Source of the DNA: Takakia lepidozioides
Taxonomy: Eukaryota; Streptophyta; Takakiopsida; Takakiales; Takakiaceae
NCBI GenBank assembly: GCA_030704615.1
Contig: CM060733.1
Span: forward strand, 48,360,001-48,424,000
Length of the DNA: 64,000 nucleotides
Direction: 5' to 3'
Part shown: positions 31,986-45,254 of the stretch, one piece after another
How the letters are laid out: the number at the start of each line of letters is the position of its first letter
Numbering within the stretch: position 1 is the first letter of the stretch
The notes under the pieces: model-generated
What the model saw: the letters and a program-made list of their open reading frames with translations, nothing else
Databases searched by the model: none
What the model was told of the DNA's origin: nothing
Position numbers and translations under genes: made by a program

Positions 31986-33656
31986 GTGACTTGGCCTGGT
32001 GTTCAAAGAGGTCTTGGCCCGGGGCACTTGATTAACACAGCTGGAAAACGGCAAGAGAGACTGATTTTTTTTACTGGCTATGTTATCCATGGTCATCCAT
32101 TCATATCTTACTTGAGCCAAGCTCCATGCAGAGATGCTGACCATGAAATACCTCAATGGTCAATCTAGAAGCACATTCAGGGAATCCCCAATGGTCATAT
32201 CACATCCTCATCTTTGTTTATGATTTGTGCGCTAGTCCAAAATCTAGTCCTGGTACTTACTCAAGTCAACTGAAGAGGTAAAGCCTTGCATCCCCAGACC
32301 TTACCAACCTAAAGAAGTCACAGAGATGTGGTGAACAACATGGGGCAAGGACAAAAGGAAAAATATTGACTAAGCCCCTTAGTTTCATTATCAACCTGAA
32401 CAACCGCTGCGGGTGGGTGGTTCTTGGGCCCAACCGATTCTGCTATCTACCTCTTCTGCCTCTTGCCTCTGCCTCCAGTCAGTCAGTAAGATCCCAGTGA
32501 ACCTCAAGCATGGCAGCTGTAATGTTAAGAAGCTTCCCATAGGGAGTGGGCTTTGAGGACTTGAAGTTAGGGTGCCTGTGCCAACCCAAGACGACAACAA
32601 AGCACCGGAGGGATTGTGGTGGGTGTTGTCAGACTTGTGCAAAATGTGGGAAAATGAGGAAGGACGTCTTGGCCAGCGTTTGAATATCTGCCATTTGGTG
32701 TCTTGTTGGAATTGTTTTTGTAAAAGTCGGACGCTTTGCCACCACTTTTGGAGTTATGGAGGAACAGGGATAAATGGAAAGGTAAACTTGGTGATGAAAC
32801 GCCAGAGAGCATTCAAGAGTTTTGGGATGGTGCAAAGCTAAGGGATTATCAGGCTTTCTGGGACCCAGAGTGTGAATGGGAGGCCCCCATTGTGTGCCCA
32901 AATTCTGGATGTAGAGTAATTAATACTTCCATCTCTCACTTCCCCTGATGTTCATTGAACCGGATTCGGTCTGAAGCGTCCTGTGGCCTTCCAGTGAACT
33001 TCTGTTATGGTCTATTGTCTCTTGGGGGCTTGGTGCCGTTGTTAGACATGGGCATATTCACTGTCTGCTGGTGCCTTGATTTTTCTTTACCTGGCACTGG
33101 CATGCTCTTGTTGTTCTGGAGGTGTCAGTAAAGGATCCACATCAACCAATAACAACAGTGTCACATAGTGCAGAAAGGCAATCAGGACAAAGTCGACTTT
33201 GGGTCGACATGTATGTACAAATACTTCAGTTAGCTATTTGCTCAAGTGTCATTCTTTGAAATAGTGCAGCATACCCATCATGAACAACCAGTCCAGTAAC
33301 AAATGAATCTGCCTACATCTGCATGAATCACAGGCCAGTGATCATATGACATCTCTCCATAGGGGCGGTCTATGCTGGACCAGTATCAGCAGCACTAATC
33401 ATTCTTTCTATCAATCTTCATTGAGGGCATCGATGAAGAGAACCACCGGGTCTTGCACCCAAGAAGGTGCATAGTGTAGCCACCAGTATACATGAGAGAG
33501 GTAGCCAAAGGTGAAGTAAGAAGCAGTGAACTGTGACATTTACCAGATCAATTGTGAATAGATTATTGCAACATTCCATTTGTTACTGGTAAGGCGGATT
33601 CTTCATGAAAATTGCAGAACTTCACGCGTTATCAGAAGTGAATTTCAAAACCAAGT
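31986..33656. other. Low-information stretch, one weak coding candidate
   Basis: Mostly unremarkable sequence. A plus-strand frame at about 32,736-32,900 (LLELWRNRDKWKG, FWDGAKLRDYQAFWD) has a coding look but I do not recognise it. It may be an exon of an unknown gene. Nothing else is supported. Confidence 0.3.
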
Positions 33657-34001
33657 TCATATCTGGAAGGTCCTCTCCACAAGGGAGGAATGGGTCTCAA
33701 CAATAGGACCCAAAGCAGGAACGCCAGCGTTGTTGACCAAAATATCAATGTGGCCGTACTTTGCCATGACGCTGTCCACCGCATCGCGAATGGTAGCCTC
33801 GACAGTGACATCAATAGCAAGGGTTTCAACATGCGGATGTTCCTGCAGCTTTTTCATGGTGTCCAGTGACCTCGATGTGGCCACAACACTGTAGCCCGCG
33901 TCACTAAATGCCAAGGCAAGACTAGCACCTATGCCGCCATCCGAGCAGCCCGTGATGAGAACTACATCTCGCCTCCCGGTTGCTCCAGGTCCACCCCCCA
34001 T
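33657..34001 (-). CDS. Short-chain dehydrogenase/reductase, first exon or fragment
   Basis: From Met at 34,001 the frame encodes DVVLITGCSDGGIGASLALAF (Rossmann dinucleotide site TGxxxGxG, residues 14-22), an arginine-containing segment VVATSRSL (NADPH preference), AIDVT, then HIDILVNNAG. The type resembles acyl-dihydroxyacetone-phosphate reductase-like SDRs. The catalytic Tyr-x3-Lys part is absent. The frame ends shortly after ETHSSLVERTFQ without an obvious donor, so this is either exon 1 with an unusual border or a truncated copy. Confidence 0.7.
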   Translation of the reverse strand: MGGGPGATGRRDVVLITGCSDGGIGASLALAFSDAGYSVVATSRSLDTMKKLQEHPHVETLAIDVTVEATIRDAVDSVMAKYGHIDILVNNAGVPALGPIVETHSSLVERTFQI

Positions 34002-34162
34002 CTGTTGCTAGTGCAATGCAATTCCTTCACAATTTAACCCTCTGCAAGCGACCTGCAAACAATTTTACCGGTATTGAATCCCCCTGCAACTAGAATCCTC
34101 ACTTCTGTTGAGTTTGCTCAGTTCATACCTTTGAGTCTCAAACACATGAGACCGGCATGCAG

Positions 34163-35514
34163 GCGGTAAAGAGAGAGAGACAGCATAGAGGTACCGGAAG
34201 AGAAGGCACGCTCCTCCTTAACATAAGTTTATAAAGCTGTAAAGTATAGTCCTGAGAAATCTCTGGTCAATGAAGGGTTCTTAAAAAAGTTAGTCGTAAA
34301 ACCAAATTAAAACCCACGTCTCTCCGAGGCTGCCGAAGCAGTCTCAGCTACCCGATCACCTCGGGATTGGTGATGGGACAATTGAGTGCCAGCTGTCTTG
34401 GTTCTCCGCAAACCATCGTCGTCCTCGCCAACTTGGAATCAGGGATCCTTCCCATATCTCACGAATCTAAGTTATGCAGCGACCTCTGGCGGCTTGCTTA
34501 CTTGGTGTGGGACGGCCCAGTATCTTAGTCACGCTCTGCCGGCTCCGGGTCGTTGTAGTGTAAGGGACCTCTCTGATATTATCTATGTGCTGTGCGTAAA
34601 GCACATAGATATGTTATGTAGTTGGCAGATTCGATATGCCAACAACTAGTTATAGCAACTTACGATAAATAAGGCCTCCCTTCAGCTGGGACGTCCTCTC
34701 AAAGTTATCGCGGAGCGCTATGTCAGGTCTCTCTCTTTCCCAGTCTGCAGATAGAGACTGCTAAGTGGGACAACCCGCAACGTGGAGACCTCGTACACCC
34801 AGTTTGCGTTGGGAATAACAGGGAAATCGAAAGTGAAGAACATTTCTCCTTTCAATGTGAGATCAATTTTCTATTCCCTGAGACCCAACCCCTCGCGAAG
34901 GTCAAGATTCACAACGAAGAACTGAAACGATTGGCTCTTAGACAATTGTCCATGTGCTCTTTTTTCTGCGGACGTTCTAAAGTACCATTTTCTATCATTT
35001 CATTTCTCTCGCATGGATCTCTCTCCTACACAGAGTCTATACACACCGTCTTCCTTCAAAGGAACTCACTCCCTCATTGTGATAGACCTTTAGATATCTA
35101 TACTAAATGGAACTTAGCACTTAGTCAGTCATCAAGTGCTATCATGTCTCTATCATGTAAGAAAGTCTGTATTTGCCAGTTTGCAATCATCTGCAGCCAC
35201 CTAACCACACCAAAAGAGAACTAAATTCCACAATTGGGCTCAAGGTGCTTATTAGATTGCCTATCCATCCTCCTTCCGTCGCTTTTCTCAATGCAAAAAT
35301 TCAGCTAGTAACTAAAGTTCCATCTTCCATTTCCCCTGGGGGCCAACAACCAAAAGTTGTCAAGCGACTAATGATAGTCTAAATTTTACATTGAGAGATA
35401 GGCGAACCTTTAGAAACTAGCCCATTTCAACAGCTCTTGAGCAAGACAAGAAAATTGAAGTGAGATAGTAGTGAGCTCTATTTACACTTAGTACTATCCC
35501 CTATGAGTTCTAGG
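34163..35514. other. KNOX copy C 3' flank
   Basis: Matches the complement of the copy A 3' flank. No gene. Open frames here are not conserved in the other arm. Confidence 0.6.
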
Positions 35515-35758
35515 GCAGTTGTTGACTTGCTTGTGTTCCAGTCCAGTTTCCTTGACAAGTTCTTCCTTCCGCTCCTCCTGCAGCTTAGGTACGCGCACCA
35601 TAATTAGAGAGTAAAATATCAAGCAATTCAACAAGATAGTGTCTACTTCTTGAAAGTGTTTTGATGTTCTACCTATCTAGGATGATAACATATTACACTA
35701 TAAATGCAATACAAAGTTACAAGGTGTGTAACATTAGTTGTTGGATATGTGCATGTAC

Positions 35759-35890
35759 CGTTGGATAAGGCCATTCTCGGTGCTCATACCACCATGCCTT
35801 CAGTACTGCGGTGGTGCTTTGGGGCAACTTCCCAGCTCGACGCTTGTGTAGTATCTCCTCTCGAACATCCCCAATTGTTCTCCGGTATCC
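35759..35890 (-). CDS. Homeodomain exon 1 of copy C
   Basis: [20 protein letters not shown] and [14 protein letters not shown] are intact, which shows that the TGA in copy A replaces an Arg codon. The exon borders match A. Confidence 0.9.
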
Positions 35891-37428
35891 CTGAGACATC
35901 TTAAACATATATTACAATCACCTCGAGTGACACGTCTTTTGTGGAAGAAATGTATATAAGTATTTTTATTCGGAGGGATGAGTATCCTCCTTTAAGTATG
36001 CATCTGATCTAGATGTAGTTACGAATTTCATCAAGTGTTTAGAAACATGCAGGCCTAAAGCTCTAGCAAGATTCAGACAAATATGGAAGAACACATCATC
36101 ACTAAAGGTAGATGATGTTTACCTGCTTGAGCTCCGATTTTAGCTCCTTTCGTATGCACTTGCGGAGTGTACGTCGCTCTTCCTCGGTAGGTACAATTGG
36201 CCCCAAACTCCCATCATATTCAGGGGATTCCAAGTTTGGGTGGGGGTCCAAATTTGGGTCATATGCACTACCTTCACCTTCGTATTCCTCTTCATCATCG
36301 TAGCTATTCCTAAACTGGGGATGTTCCTGAACTCATTGTTTCAAATGGAAAGTAAATGTGAGCAGTTGCAATAAGTGTAGCTAAGTATCATTAACCAATA
36401 ATATTGCACATATAACTTGATCTACCACTCCCTATGTTTCATGTGCACTTCCTAAGTAGCACTTTTTTACTAACTTATATAGACCCTTCAAATTCAACTC
36501 CGCAGTTGGATCTAATATCCTACAGAGGTACAGCAAAATGGGAGCTCAAGTCATTAGCAATTAATCTGACCAACATGACATCTACATCTATCTGTTGCCC
36601 TTCATGATTCCTTGTGTCAGGTTAGTATGGGTAGGCCGGCATGCATCAATTACCTCTAAAAGGTGTCTTTTGAGAATGGTTCTACAGGTATAACCCCTGA
36701 TGGTTGTACTCAGACCAAACAATGGCTCCGGGAGGTTTAACTAGAACTAGTACCCTATGGATCTATACTTGATAGGTTAAGTGTGCATGGAAAATTAGCG
36801 CACTTTTGAGAAAAGACACCTCCACTATACTGGAGAGTTTTGTGTGTTGGGGCGCACTGTTTTTATATGCCACTTCCTCTAGCAATACTAACACATACCT
36901 GAGCACACCAAGGTCTAGCATCCAAGTTTTTCAAGTATTCTAGAGCTCTCATTTGGGCAATTATATATATATGATTATAAATGATATGTAGAAACCCTTA
37001 CGTTACCTGTTAGTTTGTAAAGTTCCTGCTCCACATCCCAGCAGGATGCCATAGCTTAAGTCACATTGCTGTAAATATGTTGCTCTAGCTGTTCTTGAAG
37101 GCAACATGGAACGTAATGTATTGGACCTAATACAATGTCCAAAAAGGCCAGTTCTTAAAAATCAACCTAGTATTTGCGGGATTTAAATACAAAAACGTAT
37201 GCTTGAAAGACAAGGATATGAAATGAAGTGCCTAGACAATTTTGTTCAAACTAATAATAGTGAGTCTAAACTAATAGGAGCTGAGTCAAATTAATCTTTG
37301 CACATCTTTAGAATAGATCGTTAACATAGGTTTGGTCTTTTTTTCATAGACAATACAAATAAGAGGAGACTTGGTTACTCTAATATATAATGATTAATCC
37401 AATCTTCTTGTATTCAGGGGTCTCTCAC

Positions 37429-37689
37429 CATGAACATATCAAGCTCCGCCTTCTCATCTGGGCTGATCTCAAGCTGATCAAGGTCCAAAATTGAACATTT
37501 CTGGCTTACAATCGGAGCCTGCGTTAGCTGCTCATCAAGATTTTGGATTTGAGCGACAGGTGTACCAACACGAAGGCAAGCAGCGTGGGCCGCCAGTAGT
37601 TTTGGATGTGAAGGATGTGTCACAATCATCGCTTTCTGTTTTGCGGTTTCCCATTCTGTTTTTTGCTTTTGTGCAGTGTCCCAGTAAGT
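37429..37689 (-). CDS. KNOX1 domain exon of copy C
   Basis: Open and the same length as in copy A. HPSHPKLLAAHAACLRVGT and DEKAELDMFM are conserved with a few substitutions. Confidence 0.88.
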
Positions 37690-38885
37690 CTGTATAATCA
37701 CTCAAAGGTGCATGTCAGGAATATCTTAACACACAAGTTAATTTGCATCCATTTCAAAAGTAAGCAACGTTGTTGTGCATAAGGATATAATTCCATAATT
37801 AAATCGGACAATGTACGCCCATAATACATATATTCTTTCTTAATGCACTTTAAAAAGACTATAGATCTACAATCACCATCTCAAAATCAGATACCATTTT
37901 TAGTCTCTTCTAGTTCTAAAAAATAAAAATAAAATAAATAAAATAAAAATCTTTTGTGTAGTTGTACCTGGTCAGATCCATCTCACTAGCCATTAGATAA
38001 GACTCAAATGGTGAGACGTAACGGTGAAACATGGAATTAGACTTGAATGATGAGATGTTCAGTTGAGAATTGCAGATCTAAAGACAATCATTCTTTAGTC
38101 TAGTGGATTAGAGTCATTTACCTCGTCAACTCTTTGCTGATTAATAGGATCATATTGGACTCTCTCATCAAAGTCCATAAATTGCTGCCCTCTACCTTCT
38201 CCATCCTGAGATAGATGATTAGGCGTAGCATTGCGAGACACATTGGAAGGGGAAGCAGCTGTTGAATTTTTGCCAAACTCACCTCGATTCCGCGGAGGGT
38301 GTAATATGTCACAAGGTGTTGACAACCTACCTGCACCGGTATGATCATTCAAGTAGGATGAAGTGCTAGATTCATCGGCATACATAGGCATCCACCCAAT
38401 ACATTTTGAATCACTTTCTCCACAAATGGGACACCACTTCTCGATGGCAAGTGCACCACCTTGAGTATCATAACACAATTGACTTTGCTGAGGCATTAAT
38501 TCGTTAGTATTGGGTTCTTGCTTGCTTGCAAGCATATGTCCGTAATCCTCATTTCTCAACTGCTCCTTGTCTTTACAACTGTTGGAAGTATGCAGATTTT
38601 GCACATTCATGCACACAATTTCAAAATTTTCTGGAGAATCATAATTTGGGAGTTCCATGTCATGGTAGCTCTGATCAGCCATGGGATCCGGCCTAGCCAA
38701 GGAAAGATCGCCATTCAACTCGGTGTGGAACATTGTCATCTTGTCAATGTTTGGCTCTTCTAGTGTGACCTGAAAGAAGACAACGTTAAATTCTTGGAAT
38801 AAGTACCTAATGTAAAAGAATGACAAATGTGATGAAATCATGTGGTTTACAGTCCTACCTAGGCTTTGGGGTTCCAAACTACTAA

Positions 38886-40228
38886 AATACAATATCAGTT
38901 GGAAGCAAGAAAATTTTGAAACCATTAATCTTGTTATACCAATTTTGAAAACGTGGAATAAATCATTAATGCCCTTTAAGATTACTAGGCTGTGTCTAGA
39001 ATTAATACGTAGAATCACATTCTCGATAACGAGTCGATAACATGATCTTGAAAAACTTATCTTGAGAAATTTGGCCTGTAGAGAAGTCATTTACTGCAAC
39101 CTTAGGAATTAATTGAACAAGAATGCATCCCCAACCTAGACATGGCTCAGATTCTACTGCCAACTACCTCACTGCACATCATATGAAAAGGTCCTAGAGG
39201 CTCACCTGAGAGCAAATCTGTACGACCTCTGAAAGGATGAGACATACTGTAAGTTTACAAAAAACAAATTATATAAGCGTTCGCCGTTGAGTACACGAAT
39301 GTAAAGGTTTGTTTTGCAGGTTAGCACAACCGAGATGAATATTCCAACCCTCAGTACATGCGTGATACATGAGGCAAGAGCACCGTAGAACACAGCCAAG
39401 AACATACATTAAATTAATTAGGCAGAGACATCGGTTGCAAGAGCTTATAATATGTACAAACATCTCATTCAGTGTTTGAAAGCAAAGCTGCAAGGCCACA
39501 TGACACTCTTGCATCTAGAGGAAACAAATGAAAGAGATTTCATATTTTAGCCACACTTCAGTCTATCAAAGTGTCTATCGATGACTGCAACAAAAAAAGT
39601 TAATCACTAGGCAAGCTTTTGGAAAGCACCTGTAGATGGATGCAAATAATAAAAGACAGTGTGGCTGTGGTCAATCTGTGACGCAGTTTGCCTGATAGAG
39701 GTCCAAGCAAAGAGACACCACATTGCAATAGATGAGCTTGATGAAATGAAAATCCTTCAAGACTTGCCTAAGATCTACTAACAAAACAAAAGGAGGTCAT
39801 GCCACCACAAACATATGAGGTGACTTGATCAGGACGTCCAAGCTTACCTGCAAAGAAAAGCTACAAGGCATGAGAGAGAGAGTGCACTGATGCATGAGAT
39901 CAACAATGCAATTTAAGGAGATGTTTTTGCACCCCCTAGGTACAGATAAGGTTTGATCGTGCGTGCAAGAAGGACGGCAACGAGAGGCAGGCCTCCACAG
40001 GCGGGATGTAGGGCCTCGAAGCTTTGTTTTGGTTGTCTCCTTCCAACCTCTCTACAACTTATATAAACCAGGCAACGCAGCTCGGCCGTTAGACCCTTTA
40101 ACATCCTCTAGCTAGGCTAAAGGAAGTACAATGGCTTGAGCTCAATTTCCTGGATCAGGTGTCTCCAATCCGCAGCTACCCTATCTTGCAGTACGTACTA
40201 ACACACACATGCACCAAGTTCTCCTTAC
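38886..40228. other. Noncoding flank of KNOX copy D
   Basis: Past the end of the inverted-duplication arm the sequence no longer matches copy A. Parts (39,220-39,260 and 39,600-39,850) resemble 26.1-26.8 kb and 30.3-30.8 kb. No ELK or homeodomain exon of copy D was found here. Confidence 0.5.
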
Positions 40229-40346
40229 CTGTCAGGTAGAGTTCGAGCTCTGTGTTCCAGCAGAACATCATAGCTTCTCTCACACCCCCGTTAAGACGTT
40301 GCTGCAGCTGATCCTTGTAGGCAGTGATTAGCATAATACCGTGGAC
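40229..40346 (-). CDS. KNOX2 exon of diverged copy D
   Basis: 118 nt between TTTGCAG and GTAAGG borders. It is open and encodes MLITAYKDQLQQRLNGG and MMFCWNTELELYLTG. It is clearly KNOX2 but well diverged from A and C, so D is an older paralogue. Its KNOX1 half lies 19 kb away at 59,371-59,484, on the same strand across the large element. Confidence 0.85.
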
Positions 40347-40644
40347 CTGCAAAATCCAAAATCCAAACGACAAGTGCTTCATAAATCAACCTATCTAGGA
40401 GCAGCGCCATTTGTAGCATAAAGACAGATGTCAATGTATGCTAACAAGCAAGAATCTGAAATGAAGTTATCCATCTAGATAGCAGCTCGGCCAAGAACAG
40501 AGTCAGATGCTCTGTACACCTGGAATAGATGTAAAGAGAATTGAATCGTCGCATAGCTCTTCAGTAGCATTAAATCTCGGCCATATTATGCCATGTACAC
40601 ACAGAGAAAAGATGACCCTGACCGCGAAGTTGGCCTAAATAATA

Positions 40645-43600
40645 TTAAGCCTGGTCCTCTTGTGGACAAGTGCACGATGGGAAATTCCCGATGGTAACCT
40701 GATATTCTTTGGCATGAAGAACTGAGCCAATTGACAGCACTGTGTAAATCCGTCCATACCCCGGGGAAGGGACTTCGGTGATACGAGTCACCCTAGCCTG
40801 CAAAATTCTAGCCGATTCCATCTTGCATTCGTGATCTGCACCCGAAGCAACACGGCGCACTGTTTTTCCATCTCTTTTTGTTGGGTGGGAGTCGGCACCG
40901 GGTGGAGGCATTGTCGGAGCATGTGGCACATCTGTGCCGACAGTGCATAAGGGCACCACCCGGGACCGTGCAAGACAAAACCCTCCCTCCTCCAGCATGC
41001 TTATCTCGGTTGAGGACAGCGATGTCCCAATTTTCACAGGCCAAATTGCGGGGGGAGGGGGCTTCATTATCACGGAAGGACGAACTGTTCCCTTCACGCA
41101 TCGTGCCATATCGTCTGGGCAGAACCAAAACTTGTGCTCTTTTGACTCCCCACTATGGTAAGGTCGGAACAACCCTGTGAATGTTGGAGCTGGAGTCCCC
41201 CTGGAGCCTTTGCATATTTTTGATTTGCATTTCTTGAATGAGGGGGTCCGAATTGCCATGCAAGCCACTCTAGATCCCGGTGGGGTGCGTTCTATATGCC
41301 AGTCACTATCAATGCAATCAGATTCCTGCACCATGGCCACCACCTCCTCCAATGGGATTTCCGCTGCTATGGCACAGAGAAATTGACCCTGTCTGGCCTA
41401 TGGGAATCTCCATCTGACCCTGGAAGAGTGTTTAATTTCCTTTTGCATGATCCAAATCTTTCCTCGCCTTCCAAATGGGGGAGCCTGGATTGCAGAGGGG
41501 AGCCTTCAGTGCACCTGTTTAGAGCTCTGGCCATCTTTGACGGGTCTCCGGACCTACTCGCAGCCCTTAGCATCAACAAAGTCGTATCGGGGCCCTTCCC
41601 TCCACCCCGTCCCATCAGAAAATTGCGGTACCTGGTTTGTTGTGTAAGTGCCCGCACCATGTCATCAGCAGTGGCCACATACAAGTCACGACCTGCTTTG
41701 GTAGACTGTTGCATCCAGGCGTTGTGAACAGTCTCTGCCAAATTACACGATGGCATGTCGGCCAAGTCCTCCAAGGACATGTCCTGCAGGAGGCATTGCA
41801 TGGAAATGTGAGGAAGGAAAAGAAATGGTAGAGGTTCTTCAAGTGACAATCGAACAACCCCAAATGAACAGGCACGATGCAAAGTGCAATTTGTGTTTAA
41901 GGAAAACTTGTGAGGCTTACCGTCGTCATGAAAGCTCCCCACTGTCTGTACCTGAAGTGCCAGAAAACCAACCAGTCCTCCAACTCCTTCAGGTGGATAC
42001 CTGTAGCAGCACCAGAGGAGAACCACCAAGCCCGGATTGCCTGGTAAGTGCTCTCAGCTTCTCCCATTGAGGTGGCATTCTTGTACTTCAGACAGAGCCT
42101 TCTATGCTCCAACTGAAGGTCAGGGCGAATGCAGCGCTTTGTATGACGTGCCAGAGATTGACTCCAATGGAAGAGGCATGTGCGCTCCCTATTTTCCATT
42201 GGGACCTAGGATCCCCCGAACCAAACACGCGCCGCACTGCATTGAAATTTGCCTGTGCACTATCAGCCATGAAGCCCGCAAAATTTGTGTTCTGTATTCC
42301 ATTGCGCTGCATGACGGCCAGGAGGGAATTCCACATGAGCATCTGGGATTCAGTGTCCTCCGACTGCATATCACAAATTGCTATGGAGAGCACACGCTGG
42401 TACGCTGGATCATACACATGGCACGCCATGGTTGTCCAACCCTTCACCCGTTTGCAGTGATCAAACATTAACCAACATTTAGCCAAATCTCCTCCAGGTT
42501 GCATTCGGCGGACAATGCTCACACCACTGCCTTGGCCCACAGCGGACATCTTGAACAAATACACTTTGGACGAGCCCTGGCCAGGGAACATACTGTTTTG
42601 AATGAATTCATAGCGACTCCTCGTTTGAGGTCCATAATGTTGTCCATGAATCCAGCAGTGCCTGTGCCCATTCTGAGTGCATTCACCTGGTTTCGAATAT
42701 TGGGAGAGCTCAACACGGAGAAATGGTCCATGACTGCCTCAAGGGAATCTGCATCCAGCATTGGCTGTGTCGCATCCCCTTCACCCAGTATGTGTTTTTC
42801 CAGGAATGCCTTGCTAGCTGCAAGCGCTATAGCAGAAGGTGTTGCACAAGGGGCATTGTGGAACTCTTGCTTCAGTAGATTTCTAGCGATGTCCACGCTA
42901 TCCCTGCAACTCCCTTTGGACACAGGATGCTCGTGTGCACCCATATGAATGCAGGCACGAGTCATTGTCTTGCATCGATGTGCCACCTGATACATACGAG
43001 CGTGGCAAACAGAAACACAGGACGGGGAAAGTTTGCAGAACCTGCACACAAAAGTATTGGTCTTGGGAGGTGCAAGCCCTGGGGTGAAAGGATTCAGGGG
43101 CACACCTTCCCACTCACTTTCGTTTGGCTGAGCGCTGTTTCTCAGCCGAGGGCAAGAAATATTCAGCACTTGCAATGCCCAACGCAAACCGACCTCCGAA
43201 ATTTCAAGCCAATGTCGTTATGGATGTTCGACGTTTTTGTCCTGCACCAAGGATGTCCGTCATGTTTCTTGTCCATGCCCTGCAGAAGCCCAGCCAGTCC
43301 ACTGGAAGACGTGGGAGGGTTGAGCTCAAACAAGATGTCCCCATCAAACTGAGCTGGCACGTATTGAACCCGTTGCACTGGAAGGGACTCCCAATCAACA
43401 AAACGTAGCTCGCTCTTGCACCCAGGCACACCTGCGAGGGCTTTCAATTTTGGAATGACACTTGTTATCTCTTGCAATTCGTCATCATCAATAAGGGAGT
43501 TTGCACTGGCGGAGGAATCTCAGAAAACATCCTCCGAGGACGAGTCCGAAAGAGTCACGAAGGTAGTGGATGTGCTCACCTCTTGTTTCACAGGAACTGT

Positions 43601-44361
43601 GCCCTTCTGTTGCACGACCGATGCTGCAGTGCCAGGGGTAACGACTGATCCTGCTGATTGTCTTCTCTCTTTTCCAAGGACACGGTATGTTCCTGGAAGG
43701 ACTCTCCACTTCCTTCCACACTCGCCAACCAAGGGTTTCTCCAAGTGCCCAGAATCCAAATTCCCATCCTCGTCATACACCTCTTTCTGAACAAGCAGAA
43801 ACCCAACTCCAGCGGGAACACTGTAACCAGCTCATCCTCATGAACAACTGCATACCCATCGTCGTCTGCAGTGGCAGTCAGTGGAAGAGTACCTGCATTG
43901 GAATGGAATCGAGCGAGTGCATCTCGCTCCCTCGACATGTTTTCCATCACTGAACGAAACTGGCGATTCAGAACGGAATCCCCGAACTGAGAGCCCGTAA
44001 TTATCGAAAGTGGAAATACCACCAGCAAACTGAGGTCAACAAGGGTAGCACCAAACCAAAGGCTGCCGGCGATGCATGCCAAGGATGTAGGGATGACGTG
44101 CACCTTCACCTCCCACCAACCAGAAAAACCGTTTTGAAAGACCAGAGCCACAAGAAGCCGTGCTGTTTTTGGATGGAAAACAAACCCTGAAAATGACATG
44201 AAACCATCCATTATGAAATGACGGCAACAACCCTGGAGAGCAGTAAACAGGAAGATCCGATTGTAATGAGATTGTGTTGCGCCAGAATAGCACAGAACAA
44301 ACACTGACACTCCAAGAGATACCTCGCACGAATGTGTGCAACACATGGTCATATCCGACAA
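40645..44361 (-). pseudogene. DDE-type transposase with SWIM-like tail, copy 2
   Basis: Same gene as at 1-3,282, with more of its 3' end. From Met 44,361: Cys/His region (43,060-42,950), core (VLSIAICDMQSEDT, GFMADSAQANFNAVR), donor after position 41,921, acceptor before 41,783, NLAETVHNAW block. The C-terminal frame 41,352-40,645 carries HKFWFCPDDMARC, PSPGYGRIYTV and YQVTIGNFPSCTCP. The last is the first half of a SWIM zinc motif, and the frame then ends in unrelated sequence. Copy 2 is intact where copy 1 has the extra base near 1,338, but is shifted near 42,205 and 43,165. It lacks 88 bp present in copy 1 (201-288). Confidence 0.7.
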
Positions 44362-44874
44362 AATCCTTTATACCGAATGACCCCATGGGGACGGTCACGG
44401 CATAAAAAAACCACAGGGCATGCAGTACAACACACGTGGATGCATATGTGAAGCATAACAATTATTGCGAATCTGGAAGAACTGCTCGGAATTGAAAAAG
44501 CACTACATTTCTACGGCACATTCGAATTTGAAAGAAGGCAAGGAGGCCGCCATGTATTGGCAGGCGGCGAAGTACATCTGACATATATCGCAAATGCATG
44601 CAACGGATGTTCTTTTTCTTCGGCGCTTTATTAGCTGGGTAATACAAAGACGCCAAAATGGATGAATTCCGTTCGCACACAATATCAACACCCCCATCCA
44701 AATACGGTTGACAACGTCCATTTTTATTTTACATGCGATACCAGACTTGTTGCAAACGTCAAACTGGAGAGCTCCAGGGGCATCGTGGGGAGCCCTTGTT
44801 TCCAGCGGAGGAGAAAGAGAAGGAAGTCATTATACTTCACGAGTTCTAGAAACAGGAATAGAGCTAGATATAGA

Positions 44875-45184
44875 ATGAGGATGGAAAGAGTGGAGGAAGA
44901 GGAAAAGGAGGAAGAAGAGGGAATACAGGAAAGTGTGGCGATGGAGGAGCAGGAATCTGGAGAAGAACAACAACCCACCATAGTTCCAGGAACAGGCGAG
45001 GAGGACACTGCGTCTGAGGGAGAGACAGACGACATGGAGGAAGATGTTGACACTGGCCTCACGAAGAATCTGACCACGGGAAAGAGGAAGGGGAGAGGCT
45101 CACCTACATAGTCGGCGAAGAGAGCAGCCCAAGCGGAAAGGGTCCCCGGCAACTGGGGAGTCTTCTCGAGTACCTACGAAAAAG
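44875..45184 (+). pseudogene. ParB-methyltransferase-like gene, exon 1 (copy 2)
   Basis: The same acidic exon as at 3,802-4,112, followed by the same GTAAAA donor. Two single bases are missing relative to copy 1 (a G in the GGGGG run near 45,095 and a C in CAGCCCC near 45,130). The basic patch TGKRKGRG is better preserved here. Confidence 0.5.
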
Positions 45185-45254
45185 GTAAAATCTACAGGAC
45201 CCACATTTGTGAAGAATTCGGCTTTCAATGGCAGGTATTTGAGAAAGAAAGAAC

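Larger units (their letters stand above)
35515..38769 (-). pseudogene. KNOX gene copy C, recognition helix deleted and frameshifted
   Basis: Minus-strand exons matching copy A: 38,769-38,122 (lead exon, open); 37,689-37,429 (KNOX1, open, 261 nt as in A); 37,126-37,007 (KNOX2, 120 nt, one base short, shifting the frame); 36,326-36,123 (ELK, 20 nt shorter, TAG soon after the acceptor); 35,890-35,759 (homeodomain part 1, open, Arg where A has a stop); 35,577 to about 35,517 (homeodomain part 2). The last exon stops being homologous right after VNN: about 75 bp that code WFINQRK and the C-terminus are deleted. The ELK donor is a normal GT. Confidence 0.88.
34163..38885. repeat. Right arm of KNOX inverted duplication
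   Basis: Reverse complement of the left arm 12,455-25,936 without its inserts. It carries KNOX copy C on the minus strand and supplies the empty site for the chromovirus (about 35,640-35,650). Arms are separated by 8.2 kb. Confidence 0.85.
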
